Shown piece after piece: positions 16,221 through 24,009 of a stretch of DNA of 33,199 bases. The translations under genes were made by a program, and so were the position numbers. The stretch is from NCBI GenBank assembly GCA_946491665.1, contig CAMLYL010000029.1, forward strand, positions 1 to 33,199, read 5' to 3'. The DNA comes from an uncultured Lachnospiraceae bacterium (lineage in GTDB: Bacteria; Bacillota; Clostridia; Lachnospirales; Lachnospiraceae). Positions within the stretch are counted from its first letter, which is position 1, and the number at the start of each line of letters is the position of its first letter. The notes beneath the pieces were generated by a model. That model was given only the letters and a program-made list of their open reading frames with translations. It made no database searches and was not told where the DNA came from.

Positions 16221-16781
16221 ATGGGAAAAATTACAGTTGAAACATGTGAGATCGAAGGATTGAAAATCATCACCCCGGCTGTCTATGGAGATGAGCGCGG
16301 CTATTTTATGGAAACTTATAACTACAACGATTACAAAAACGCGGGGATAGATCAGGAGTTTGTACAGGATAACCAGTCTTCCTCCAGAAAGGGAGTGCTT
16401 CGGGGACTGCATTTTCAGATCAATTATCCTCAGGATAAACTGGTACGTGTAGTAAGCGGAGAGGTTTTTGACGTGGCGGTGGACCTGCGGAAGGGATCTG
16501 AAACATATGGAAAATGGCATGGGGTGATTCTTTCAGCGGAGAATAAAAAACAGTTTTTTATTCCTAAAAATTTCGCCCATGGCTTTATTGTTCTGTCAGA
16601 AAATGCGGAATTTGCTTATAAATGTACGGATTTCTATCATCCCAATGACGAGGGCGGGCTTTCATGGAAAGATCCTGCCATCGGCGTAGAGTGGCCGCTG
16701 CCGGAAGGAATGACGTTCGATGATTTAATCATTTCTGAAAAAGACCAGAAATGGCCGGGTCTGGAAAGCCTGACAAGATAA
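16221..16781 (+). CDS. rmlC: dTDP-4-dehydrorhamnose 3,5-epimerase (RmlC)
   Basis: A cupin-fold epimerase that converts dTDP-4-keto-6-deoxy-D-glucose to dTDP-4-keto-L-rhamnose, the substrate of RmlD. The 186-residue length is typical. Key motifs are DERGYFMETYN (24-34), QDNQSSSRKGVLRGLHFQ (49-66) with the catalytic His63, Lys73 in QDKLVRVV, DVAVDLRKGS (84-93), IPKNFAHGF (114-122) and Tyr139 in DFYHPNDEGG. AGGAG is 10 bases before the ATG. Having rmlC and rmlD here without rmlA and rmlB suggests the latter serve other pathways too, including the WecE branch. Confidence 0.95.
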   Translation: MGKITVETCEIEGLKIITPAVYGDERGYFMETYNYNDYKNAGIDQEFVQDNQSSSRKGVLRGLHFQINYPQDKLVRVVSGEVFDVAVDLRKGSETYGKWHGVILSAENKKQFFIPKNFAHGFIVLSENAEFAYKCTDFYHPNDEGGLSWKDPAIGVEWPLPEGMTFDDLIISEKDQKWPGLESLTR

Positions 16782-16796
16782 GACGGAGGTAAGGCC

Positions 16797-17573
16797 TTGA
16801 CAGCTTATGTAGAAAATTTTAAAAAGTACAAGCCATTGCTGAGCGAACTGGCGGTCAGAGATATTAAGACACGGTACCGCCGGTCCATGCTGGGGGTGCT
16901 GTGGTCGCTTTTGAGTCCGCTGTGCCAGATGATTGTGCTGAGCATTGTATTTTCCAATCTGTTTCGGAATAACATAGAAAATTTTCCGTTGTATATCCTG
17001 AGTGGTCAGGTCATTTTCAATTTTTATTCTGAATCCACCAGCAGTTCGTTGACGGCGATTATCGGCAGCGCTTCACTGATCAAAAAAGCATATATTCCGA
17101 AATATCTGTTTGTGCTGTCGCGTATTTTGTCAAGTGCCGTCAATGTAATGGCTACCTTTGCCGCTTTGATTGTGGTTATGCTGGCGACCAGAGCCGAATT
17201 CCATTACACCATGTTTCTCGCGGTTATTCCCATACTGTTTGTGATTTTATTTTCCAGCGGCGTGGGATTGATTCTGGCGGCATACGCGGTAAAATTCCGG
17301 GACATTATCCATTTGTACGGGGTGTTTATCACAGCATTGATGTATTTGACTCCGATTATTTATCCGATGTCCATGCTGCCGGGAGTGGTGCATAAAATTG
17401 TCATGATGAATCCGTTGACGAATATGGTTCTCATGTTCAGAAATCTGGCGTTGGATGGGATTATGCCGGGACCGATGTCCTTTGTGATCGCGCTGGTTGA
17501 ATGCGCGGCGGTGATCCTGATCGGCCTGTATGTATTTTACAAAAAGCAGGATACTTTTATTCTGAATTTATAA
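16797..17573 (+). CDS. ABC-2 polysaccharide exporter permease (Wzm/TagG/RgpC type)
   Basis: The transmembrane half of an ABC-2 exporter that moves a lipid-linked polysaccharide across the membrane. The family opening is clear: ELAVRDIKTRYRRSMLGVLW (18-37), followed by about six hydrophobic helices. The start is TTG at 16797, supported by GGAGGT at 16785-16790 with 6-base spacing; no in-frame ATG gives a complete N-terminus. The ATPase gene follows after 9 bases. In streptococcal rhamnan loci the matching gene is rgpC. No Wzx/Wzy pair is visible, so export by this ABC pair is the likely route. Confidence 0.92.
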   Translation: MTAYVENFKKYKPLLSELAVRDIKTRYRRSMLGVLWSLLSPLCQMIVLSIVFSNLFRNNIENFPLYILSGQVIFNFYSESTSSSLTAIIGSASLIKKAYIPKYLFVLSRILSSAVNVMATFAALIVVMLATRAEFHYTMFLAVIPILFVILFSSGVGLILAAYAVKFRDIIHLYGVFITALMYLTPIIYPMSMLPGVVHKIVMMNPLTNMVLMFRNLALDGIMPGPMSFVIALVECAAVILIGLYVFYKKQDTFILNL

Positions 17574-17582
17574 AGGAAAAAT

Positions 17583-18314
17583 ATGAGAGATATAATGATC
17601 GATGTTAACGATGTCTCCATCCGGTTTAATCTGGAGAAAGAAAAAGTTAACAGCATAAAGGAATATTTTATTCGTCGTCTGAAAGGACAGATTCAGTATG
17701 ATGAATTTTGGGCGCTGAAACATATCACCTTCCAGGTGGAACGGGGAGATTCGGTAGGCTTGGTGGGTCTGAACGGAAGCGGAAAAAGTACCCTGCTGAA
17801 AACCATTGCCGGGGTTTTAAAGCCTACCCAGGGAACCGTCCGGATTTCGGGAAGCGTCGCGCCTCTGATCGAATTGGGAGCCGGATTTGATTTTGATCTG
17901 ACCGGCAGAGAAAATGTTTTTCTGAACGGCGCGATTTTGGGCTATTCCAAAAAACAGATGCTGGAATACTATGACGATATAGTTGAATTTTCTGAACTGG
18001 CGGAGTTTATGGATGTTCCGGTGAAGAATTATTCTTCAGGAATGCTTTCAAGACTGGCCTTTGCCATCGCTACGATTGGAAAACCGGATATACTGATCGT
18101 AGATGAAGTGCTGTCCGTCGGAGATTTCAGATTTCAGCTCAAATGCGAGGACAGGATTAAACATATGATGGGGAAGGACACAACGGTGCTGTTCGTATCC
18201 CACAGCATAGAACAGGTGAAATCTATATGCAAGCATGCGATCTGGCTGGAAAAAGGACACATAAAAATGATGGGAACTGCTGAAGAAATAGGGCGGCAGT
18301 ATGAAATGTCATAG
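17583..18314 (+). CDS. ABC exporter ATP-binding protein (Wzt/TagH/RgpD type)
   Basis: The ATPase that drives the adjacent permease. All nucleotide-binding motifs are present: Walker A GLNGSGKST (62-70), the Q-loop region LIELGAGFDFDLTGREN (95-111) typical of polysaccharide exporters, signature YSSGM (150-154), Walker B ILIVDEVLSVGD (170-181) and the H-loop histidine in FVSHS (His207). The protein ends at 243 residues, directly after the ATPase domain, so it lacks the C-terminal carbohydrate-binding domain of Wzt types that recognise a capped chain end. AAGGA is 5 bases before the ATG; a second ATG at 17595 is less well spaced. Confidence 0.94.
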   Translation: MRDIMIDVNDVSIRFNLEKEKVNSIKEYFIRRLKGQIQYDEFWALKHITFQVERGDSVGLVGLNGSGKSTLLKTIAGVLKPTQGTVRISGSVAPLIELGAGFDFDLTGRENVFLNGAILGYSKKQMLEYYDDIVEFSELAEFMDVPVKNYSSGMLSRLAFAIATIGKPDILIVDEVLSVGDFRFQLKCEDRIKHMMGKDTTVLFVSHSIEQVKSICKHAIWLEKGHIKMMGTAEEIGRQYEMS

Positions 18315-18332
18315 GTAGGATGGGAAAAAGCG

Positions 18333-18941
18333 ATGAAGAAATCTGTCAAATATATTATAGCAGCTGCGGTGATTGTAATAATTGCTTTTCTTTACGCGCA
18401 TGTGGGGAAGAAGGTGCCGGTTTACGATAAATCGGTAGATTCTTCCCTGTATGGCAATATGGGAGAATTGACGGCGGACCTTTTGGTACAGCAGGAGTTT
18501 ACCTGCGAAAAACCAGTGCTGAGCGGCATAAGCATTATGTGCGCAACCTATGGAAATACGCTGACATCCACCTATCAGTATCAGATTTTGGACGCGGAAT
18601 CAAAAGAGCCGCTGCGCAGCGGGATCCTGGACGCGTCTGCGGTAGCTAACGGAAAATATTATACCATTAAATTCGATGAAATCAAAGACTGCAGGGGACA
18701 GAAGTTTATTTTCACCCTGTGTTCCCAGGATGCTGCTTCCGGAAATGCATTGACCGTCTACAATGTTCCCAAGGGGGAGGAAGACGCGGAACTTCACCTG
18801 AATGCAGATGATTTTCCGAATAATACGCTGGCCCTGCGGACAGTCAGCGATATGTTTGATGTGGAGACCTTTGTCAGCGTGATGTTCTGTTTGGCATACC
18901 TGTATATCTTTATTATTATTTTGTACAAATTTTTCAGTTAG
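18333..18941 (+). CDS. Unrecognised membrane protein, TM-extracellular beta-TM (202 aa)
   Basis: I do not recognise a named family. One hydrophobic helix at 7-23 and another at the very C-terminus (178-201, VMFCLAYLYIFIIILYKFF) enclose about 150 residues with an alternating hydrophobic pattern suggestive of a beta-sandwich. Segments such as LVQQEFTCEKPVLSGISIMC and YYTIKFDEIKDCRGQKFIFTL resemble the extracytoplasmic beta domains found attached to polytopic glycosyltransferase-like proteins in Clostridia. If so, this is such a domain as a stand-alone protein. It lies between the ABC ATPase and a large glycosyltransferase with short gaps, so a role in export or in assembling the polymer is possible but unproven. 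Confidence 0.72.
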   Translation: MKKSVKYIIAAAVIVIIAFLYAHVGKKVPVYDKSVDSSLYGNMGELTADLLVQQEFTCEKPVLSGISIMCATYGNTLTSTYQYQILDAESKEPLRSGILDASAVANGKYYTIKFDEIKDCRGQKFIFTLCSQDAASGNALTVYNVPKGEEDAELHLNADDFPNNTLALRTVSDMFDVETFVSVMFCLAYLYIFIIILYKFFS

Positions 18942-18952
18942 AGGGCAGATAA

Positions 18953-21397
18953 ATGCGGAATAATGGATTTGAGGCAGAAAAAGACTGGTTTGATCTGAAA
19001 GATCAGAAGATATATTATCTCCAGGGGATTGTTCCGGAAGACGCGGCTCTGGAAGCTTTTTTGGACCAAAAAAAGCTGACATTAAAAATTTTGTCGCAGG
19101 AAGACGCGGGAATTTTCGCGCGCATGGGGGATCTGGACGGCGGCGGAAAATGCAGGGTCAAAGCTGCTCTTACCCTCCCAGGATTAAATTTGAGCGGCCG
19201 GAATCTGGACGTATACGCGGCGGCGGGAAGGCAGCGCTTTCACTGGTTTTCCATCTCTGTAAAAGAACTCAGCAAAAAGCAGAAAGAACTTCCTTTTTTT
19301 GTTGAGGAAATGATCCGGGATGCTTCGGACCGCAGCTGTGTGATCAGAGGATGGGCTGTGGATTCTTCCAGTGTTTCTATAGAATTGAGAAACGAAAAAA
19401 ATGAAGAGGTTCCCTGCAAGCTGCGCAGACAAAACAGACCGGATGTGGTGGAATTATACCGCGGACAGGAAATCGAGAGATACTGCGGTTTTTCTCTGGA
19501 GGCAGAGCACATGGAAGGACGGGAATTCCGCATACTGATGCGCTCCCAGACCAGACAGGCGGTATATTCTTTTAAATTGGATCAGAGGTCCGTTTTACGG
19601 GATAAGTATCTGGGATATTACAGGAAGGGGATCCACTATCTGCGCCTTCACGGTGTAAAAGCTCTCACAGATAAAGTATGGAGCAAGTGGAAAAACAGAA
19701 ATAACGGGCGGATCGATTATCAGACATGGCGTCTTAAGGTGATGCCGGATGAAGGGGAACTGCGGCGCCAAAAAACCGAGGTTTTTCCTTTTATGCCCAA
19801 AATCAGTATTGTTGTGCCGCTCTACAAGACAGAACCGGAATATTTGGAGCAGCTGGTTGACTCTGTGAAGAGACAGACTTATACAAATTGGGAACTGTGT
19901 CTTTCAGACGGCAGCGGGGATCCTAAGATTCTCGGAGAAATTTTGGCGGAACTTGCGGCGGCGGATCAAAGAATCCGGGTGATCGTTTCGGAAAAACCCC
20001 TGAAAATTGCCGATAATACAAATCATGCTTTGGAAGCGGCGACAGGAGATTTTCTGGCTTTTGTGGATCATGATGACACGCTGGCTGATTACGCGCTCTA
20101 TGAATTCGTAAAATGCATCAATCAGAATCCGGGAGCGGATATGATCTATTCCGACGAAGATAAGATTTCCGCTAATGGCAGATTGTATTTTGAGCCCAAT
20201 TTTAAACCGGATTTTAATATCGATCTGCTGAGAACCGTAAACTATATCTGCCACCTTCTGGTGGTGAGCAGATCGCTGCAGAAGGAAGTGGGAGTGTTCC
20301 GGCAGGAATTTGACGGGGCGCAGGATTATGATTTTATTTTGCGGTGCGCAGAGAAGGCTAAGAAGGTATGCCATATTCCTATGGCCTTGTATCATTGGAG
20401 AACGCACGAAAATTCTACTGCCGAGAAGCCGGAGAGCAAAGAATATGCTTTCTCAGCCGGACAAAGAGCCATCGAAGCACATTATGCCAGAGTCGGTATT
20501 GACGCGGAAGTATTTCGGGGAGAGTATCCCGGCTTATACCGGACCAGATACCATTTAAATCCCAAACCGATGATCTCAATCCTGATCCCGAATAAGGATC
20601 ATGTCGATGATCTGAAAAGATGCATTGATTCGATCGAAGAGAAATCTTCCTATGAAAATTATGAATATATTATTATAGAAAACAATAGTACAGAGGAGAA
20701 AACTTTTCAGTTCTACGAAGAATTGCAGAAAAACAATCCAAAAGTACGCGTTGTTTTCTATAAGGGAAAATTCAATTACTCCGCGATCAATAATTTCGGA
20801 GAAAAATATGCCAGGGGAGAACTCTTATGGCTTTTAAACAATGATACGGCAATTATCAATGAAGACTGTATAGAGGAACTGGCAGGATACTGTTCGAGAG
20901 AGGATGTGGGAATTACAGGCGCGAGACTGTATTATGAGGACGGTACTATCCAGCATGCCGGAGTGGTGGTAGGCTTCGGAGGCATTGCAGGCCACTGCTT
21001 TGTGCAGCAGCCGCCGGGATCCACCGGATACTGCCACCGCATTATCTGCGCGCAGGATTACAGCGCCGTGACAGCAGCCTGCATGATGGTAAAAAAATCT
21101 GTATATGAGGCGGTCCATGGATTTTCTGAGGAATTGGAGGTGGCGTTTAACGATATTGATTTCTGTATGAAGGTGAGAGAACTCGGAAAACTTGTCGTTT
21201 ACAATCCATACGCAGAATTGTATCATTATGAGTCGAAATCCAGAGGGCTGGAAGATACCCCGGAAAAGATCCGGAGATTTCAGAAAGAAATCGCCACATT
21301 TGCCGAAAAATGGCCGGATATTCTGAAAAACGGAGATCCCTATTATAATCCGAATCTGACGCTGGACAGCCAGGATTTTTCGCTGAAACGGCTTTAA
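18953..21397 (+). CDS. Tandem GT2 glycosyltransferase with N-terminal beta domains (814 aa)
   Basis: The larger paralogue of the tandem GT2 at 1130. Residues 1-115 and about 116-210 look like two beta-rich domains; the second carries IRGWAVDSSSVSIELRN, RPDVVELYRG and YCGFSLEAE, a pattern seen in accessory domains of other GT2 proteins. A basic linker (213-260) leads to GT2 domain 1 (282-510; ISIVVPLYKTE, FVDHDD 370-375, QDYDF 457-461) and domain 2 (540-790; ISILIPNKDH, WLLNNDT 626-632, AFNDIDFCMKV). Its codon use is less GC-rich than that of the paralogue. GAGGG lies before the ATG. The product probably extends the same polymer; the extra N-terminal domains may hold it near the growing chain. 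Confidence 0.85.
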   Translation: MRNNGFEAEKDWFDLKDQKIYYLQGIVPEDAALEAFLDQKKLTLKILSQEDAGIFARMGDLDGGGKCRVKAALTLPGLNLSGRNLDVYAAAGRQRFHWFSISVKELSKKQKELPFFVEEMIRDASDRSCVIRGWAVDSSSVSIELRNEKNEEVPCKLRRQNRPDVVELYRGQEIERYCGFSLEAEHMEGREFRILMRSQTRQAVYSFKLDQRSVLRDKYLGYYRKGIHYLRLHGVKALTDKVWSKWKNRNNGRIDYQTWRLKVMPDEGELRRQKTEVFPFMPKISIVVPLYKTEPEYLEQLVDSVKRQTYTNWELCLSDGSGDPKILGEILAELAAADQRIRVIVSEKPLKIADNTNHALEAATGDFLAFVDHDDTLADYALYEFVKCINQNPGADMIYSDEDKISANGRLYFEPNFKPDFNIDLLRTVNYICHLLVVSRSLQKEVGVFRQEFDGAQDYDFILRCAEKAKKVCHIPMALYHWRTHENSTAEKPESKEYAFSAGQRAIEAHYARVGIDAEVFRGEYPGLYRTRYHLNPKPMISILIPNKDHVDDLKRCIDSIEEKSSYENYEYIIIENNSTEEKTFQFYEELQKNNPKVRVVFYKGKFNYSAINNFGEKYARGELLWLLNNDTAIINEDCIEELAGYCSREDVGITGARLYYEDGTIQHAGVVVGFGGIAGHCFVQQPPGSTGYCHRIICAQDYSAVTAACMMVKKSVYEAVHGFSEELEVAFNDIDFCMKVRELGKLVVYNPYAELYHYESKSRGLEDTPEKIRRFQKEIATFAEKWPDILKNGDPYYNPNLTLDSQDFSLKRL

Positions 21398-21417
21398 GAA
21401 AAGATTTCATCTTATAC

Positions 21418-21446
21418 TTTTCCTGCAAAGAGAAATGTAGTATGAT
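21418..21446 (+). promoter_or_regulatory. Weak candidate promoter before the L,D-transpeptidase gene
   Basis: TATGAT at 21441-21446 has a poor -35 (TTTTCC, 21418-21423) at 17-base spacing. It lies in the 87-base gap after the tandem GT2 gene, where no terminator is visible. A separate start for this secreted protein is likely, but the match is weak. Confidence 0.3.
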
Positions 21447-21484
21447 TAAAGACAAACAAGTGATTGATCAGAAAGGAGACAAGT

Positions 21485-23818
21485 ATGAAGGGAAAAAGAA
21501 TTCTGGCAGCATTCCTCTGCTTTCTTATGCTGTTTACCAGTGTTCCCGTTCTGGCGGAAGACGCTTCCGGTCCGGCGGCTGTCACGGAGAAAACCGCGGC
21601 CAGCGCCAGTGCCGCGGCGCTGGAGATTACGCCTTCACAGAATATTCCAATCGGAAGCACGGTTACATTAAAAGGGAAAGCGGCTGTAACCGGGGAACCG
21701 GACGCGGTATTTCGTTATATTTATTATGACGGTACCACATGGAGAGAGATCTACCGTTCCGCGAATCCGGAAATCCAGGTTCAGTGGACCCCGGATGCCG
21801 TTGGAGATTATCTGGTAGCTTATCAGGTTCAGTATAATGGGCAGGAGACAAACGCTTTTCAGACTCTGCATGTGGATCAGGCCTATCTTCGTCTGAACGG
21901 AATAGATACCAATCCGGCTTCGGGCGGCGGAATCGAAATCCGGCCGCGGTATGAGACAAATATGCAGGATGTATCCTTTACATATATGCTGTATGATCTG
22001 TCTGACCAGATTTGGTATACGCTTCAGGATAACGGCGGCACCTCCTGTGTTTGGACACCGTCCAAAGGAGGAGATTACTGGATCCACGTAGTTGCGGAAG
22101 ACGGAAGCGGCCGGGAAATTACCAGCACCATGGGATACCGGGTCGCCGGCGCGGATATCGCCGGATTTTCCATAGAGGGAGGGGGACAGCAGATCTGGTC
22201 CTCCACGGTAAAATTGACGGGAAGCGTCAATAATCCTCTGGGACAGCCTCTGACCTATGAATATCTCGCATATGACGGCCGGTACTGGAAGAGCATTTTA
22301 AAGACGGATACTTTGCAGAGCGCGGATTATCGGGCAGACGGACCGGGAAGCTATCTTCTCTGTTTCCAGATTTATGATGGAGAGGGAACGATCCTGAAGC
22401 AGAGCTTTCTGAGTTATATAGCGGAAGAACCTGCGATTACACTGGGATCAATCCAGACATCGGCAGAAGGTGAAAAAGAAATTCATGTTAATATCAGCGG
22501 CAGCACCAACGGAAGCGGCCTGGAATACCGCTGGATGTATTATGATCTGGACAAGCAGACCTGGGGCTTAATTCAGGACTGGTCAGCGTCTTCCGAAGCA
22601 GTGTGGAATCCGGAGCGTTTTGCTGCCTACTGGATCCATGTGGAGGCCAGAACAGAGGACGGCGGAAGCAGTCAGGCGACGATTGCTTATCAGGTCAACC
22701 CATACCATGTGAATTTAACGGATCTGCAGGTTTATACACCGGATTACGCCACCTATTATATTCAGCAGAATGTAGAATCCAATGACCCGAATCTCCAGTA
22801 TCTGTATCAGATTTATGATCTGCAGACGAAGCAGTGGTCAAATATCGGGACAGGGCACAATACCTACTGGCAGCCGAAAGCCAGCGGAACCTATTGGATT
22901 CATGTGGTAATTACGGGAAGCAATGGAAAAACCTATGAGAAAACCATCGGATACTTAATTAAAGGGTACAGAATCAGCAGCTTTGGCTTTTCCAGCAGTC
23001 TTCAGGTGGGGTATCAGGCCAGCCTGTCGGTCAGCGGAACAGACATTCTGCATGAAGACTATACATTTACCTATCTGCAGTGGAACGGATCCGGATGGGA
23101 TACACTGTATACAGGAAGCACTCCGAAAGCAATCAGCTGGGTTCCGTGGGCTGTGGGCGATTATGAATTCTGCTGCAGGATCACAAACGCCCAGGGAACA
23201 GTGGTGGATCAGGTAAACAAACATATTTATCCGTCGGATTTCGGGAAAAACGGATGGTATTATGAAAACGGATATAAATTCTATTATATCAATAACGTAA
23301 AACAGCTTGACCTTGACGGGATCCTGCCCAAACAGTCTTCTTATCTGGCAAAGATCAACCGTACCACCTGCACGGTTACGATCTACGCTAAGGATGGAAA
23401 TAACGGGTATATCATTCCCGTAAAGCGGTTTGCGTGTTCCGTGGGACTGCCGGGCAAAGAGACTCCCACGGGAACCTTCCACACATTGGCGAAATACCGC
23501 TGGCATGAACTGATCGGTCCTTCATACGGCCAGTATTGTACCCGGATTGTTGGAGGCGTTTTATTCCATTCAGTTGCGGGATCTAATATGACCAGCTATA
23601 ATCTGGATCCAAATCAGTATAACCTTTTAGGAAGCCCTGCATCCAGCGGCTGTGTCAGATTATGTGTGAGAGACGCGAAATGGATTTATGACAACTGCCC
23701 TCTGGGAATGCAGGTAGATATTTATGACAGTCCGGATCCCGGACCGCTGGGACAGGGGCCGATTATACGGATTACAGATCCAAATCAGAACTGGGATCCC
23801 ACCGATCCAAACGTGTAA
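21485..23818 (+). CDS. Secreted L,D-transpeptidase (YkuD) with six triple-tyrosine-like modules
   Basis: An exported enzyme that should form 3-3 peptidoglycan cross-links or attach proteins to peptidoglycan. The 777-residue product starts at ATG 21485, with AAGGAG 6 bases upstream; a TTG at 21464 would place charged residues before the signal peptide (1-24, LLMLFTSVPVLAE type). Six modules follow at about 45-132, 134-220, 225-312, 318-404, 408-493 and 498-582. Each has the pattern Y..YD....W, then W.P...G.YWIHV and G......Y.V. A WYYENGYKFYY segment (591-601) resembles wall-binding repeats. The YkuD domain (616-747) has the catalytic His695 in LFHSVAG and Cys723 in SSGCVRL, plus GLPGKETPTGTF. 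The module pattern is shared with the next gene. Confidence 0.9.
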   Translation: MKGKRILAAFLCFLMLFTSVPVLAEDASGPAAVTEKTAASASAAALEITPSQNIPIGSTVTLKGKAAVTGEPDAVFRYIYYDGTTWREIYRSANPEIQVQWTPDAVGDYLVAYQVQYNGQETNAFQTLHVDQAYLRLNGIDTNPASGGGIEIRPRYETNMQDVSFTYMLYDLSDQIWYTLQDNGGTSCVWTPSKGGDYWIHVVAEDGSGREITSTMGYRVAGADIAGFSIEGGGQQIWSSTVKLTGSVNNPLGQPLTYEYLAYDGRYWKSILKTDTLQSADYRADGPGSYLLCFQIYDGEGTILKQSFLSYIAEEPAITLGSIQTSAEGEKEIHVNISGSTNGSGLEYRWMYYDLDKQTWGLIQDWSASSEAVWNPERFAAYWIHVEARTEDGGSSQATIAYQVNPYHVNLTDLQVYTPDYATYYIQQNVESNDPNLQYLYQIYDLQTKQWSNIGTGHNTYWQPKASGTYWIHVVITGSNGKTYEKTIGYLIKGYRISSFGFSSSLQVGYQASLSVSGTDILHEDYTFTYLQWNGSGWDTLYTGSTPKAISWVPWAVGDYEFCCRITNAQGTVVDQVNKHIYPSDFGKNGWYYENGYKFYYINNVKQLDLDGILPKQSSYLAKINRTTCTVTIYAKDGNNGYIIPVKRFACSVGLPGKETPTGTFHTLAKYRWHELIGPSYGQYCTRIVGGVLFHSVAGSNMTSYNLDPNQYNLLGSPASSGCVRLCVRDAKWIYDNCPLGMQVDIYDSPDPGPLGQGPIIRITDPNQNWDPTDPNV

Positions 23819-23893
23819 ACAGGTCTTTGGGAAATCAGGGTTGAAAGGACAGCAATCATAGTTTTCGATCCATGGAGTAAATAATCGTTTGAT

Positions 23894-23964
23894 GATGGCA
23901 TGAACGTTTCAGATAATAATTGTTTAGCTATACAATTATGGCAGTTCGGAGCGTTCATGCCATC
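23894..23964 (+). terminator. Nested inverted repeat (71 bases) between the two secreted-protein genes
   Basis: A perfect 13-base arm, GATGGCATGAACG (23894-23906), matches CGTTCATGCCATC (23952-23964). Inside it, ATAATTGT (23916-23923) pairs with ACAATTAT (23932-23939) around an 8-base loop containing the palindrome TAGCTA. A T-rich but interrupted tract follows (TTTGTGTCGTT). It may terminate the L,D-transpeptidase transcript, though the long spacing between arms is unusual for a simple terminator. Confidence 0.5.
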
Positions 23965-24009
23965 TTTGTGTCGTTGAATGGGAGTTTATAAATACAGCTG
24001 GAGGAATAT

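Noticed and set aside
21464-21466. TTG as the start of the L,D-transpeptidase
   Set aside because: The AAGGAG site lies downstream of it and is well spaced for ATG 21485, which begins a normal signal peptide.
23965-23992. TATAAA near 23987 as a promoter for the SGNH hydrolase
   Set aside because: The -35 region is poor at any spacing and the start site would fall almost on the ribosome binding site.
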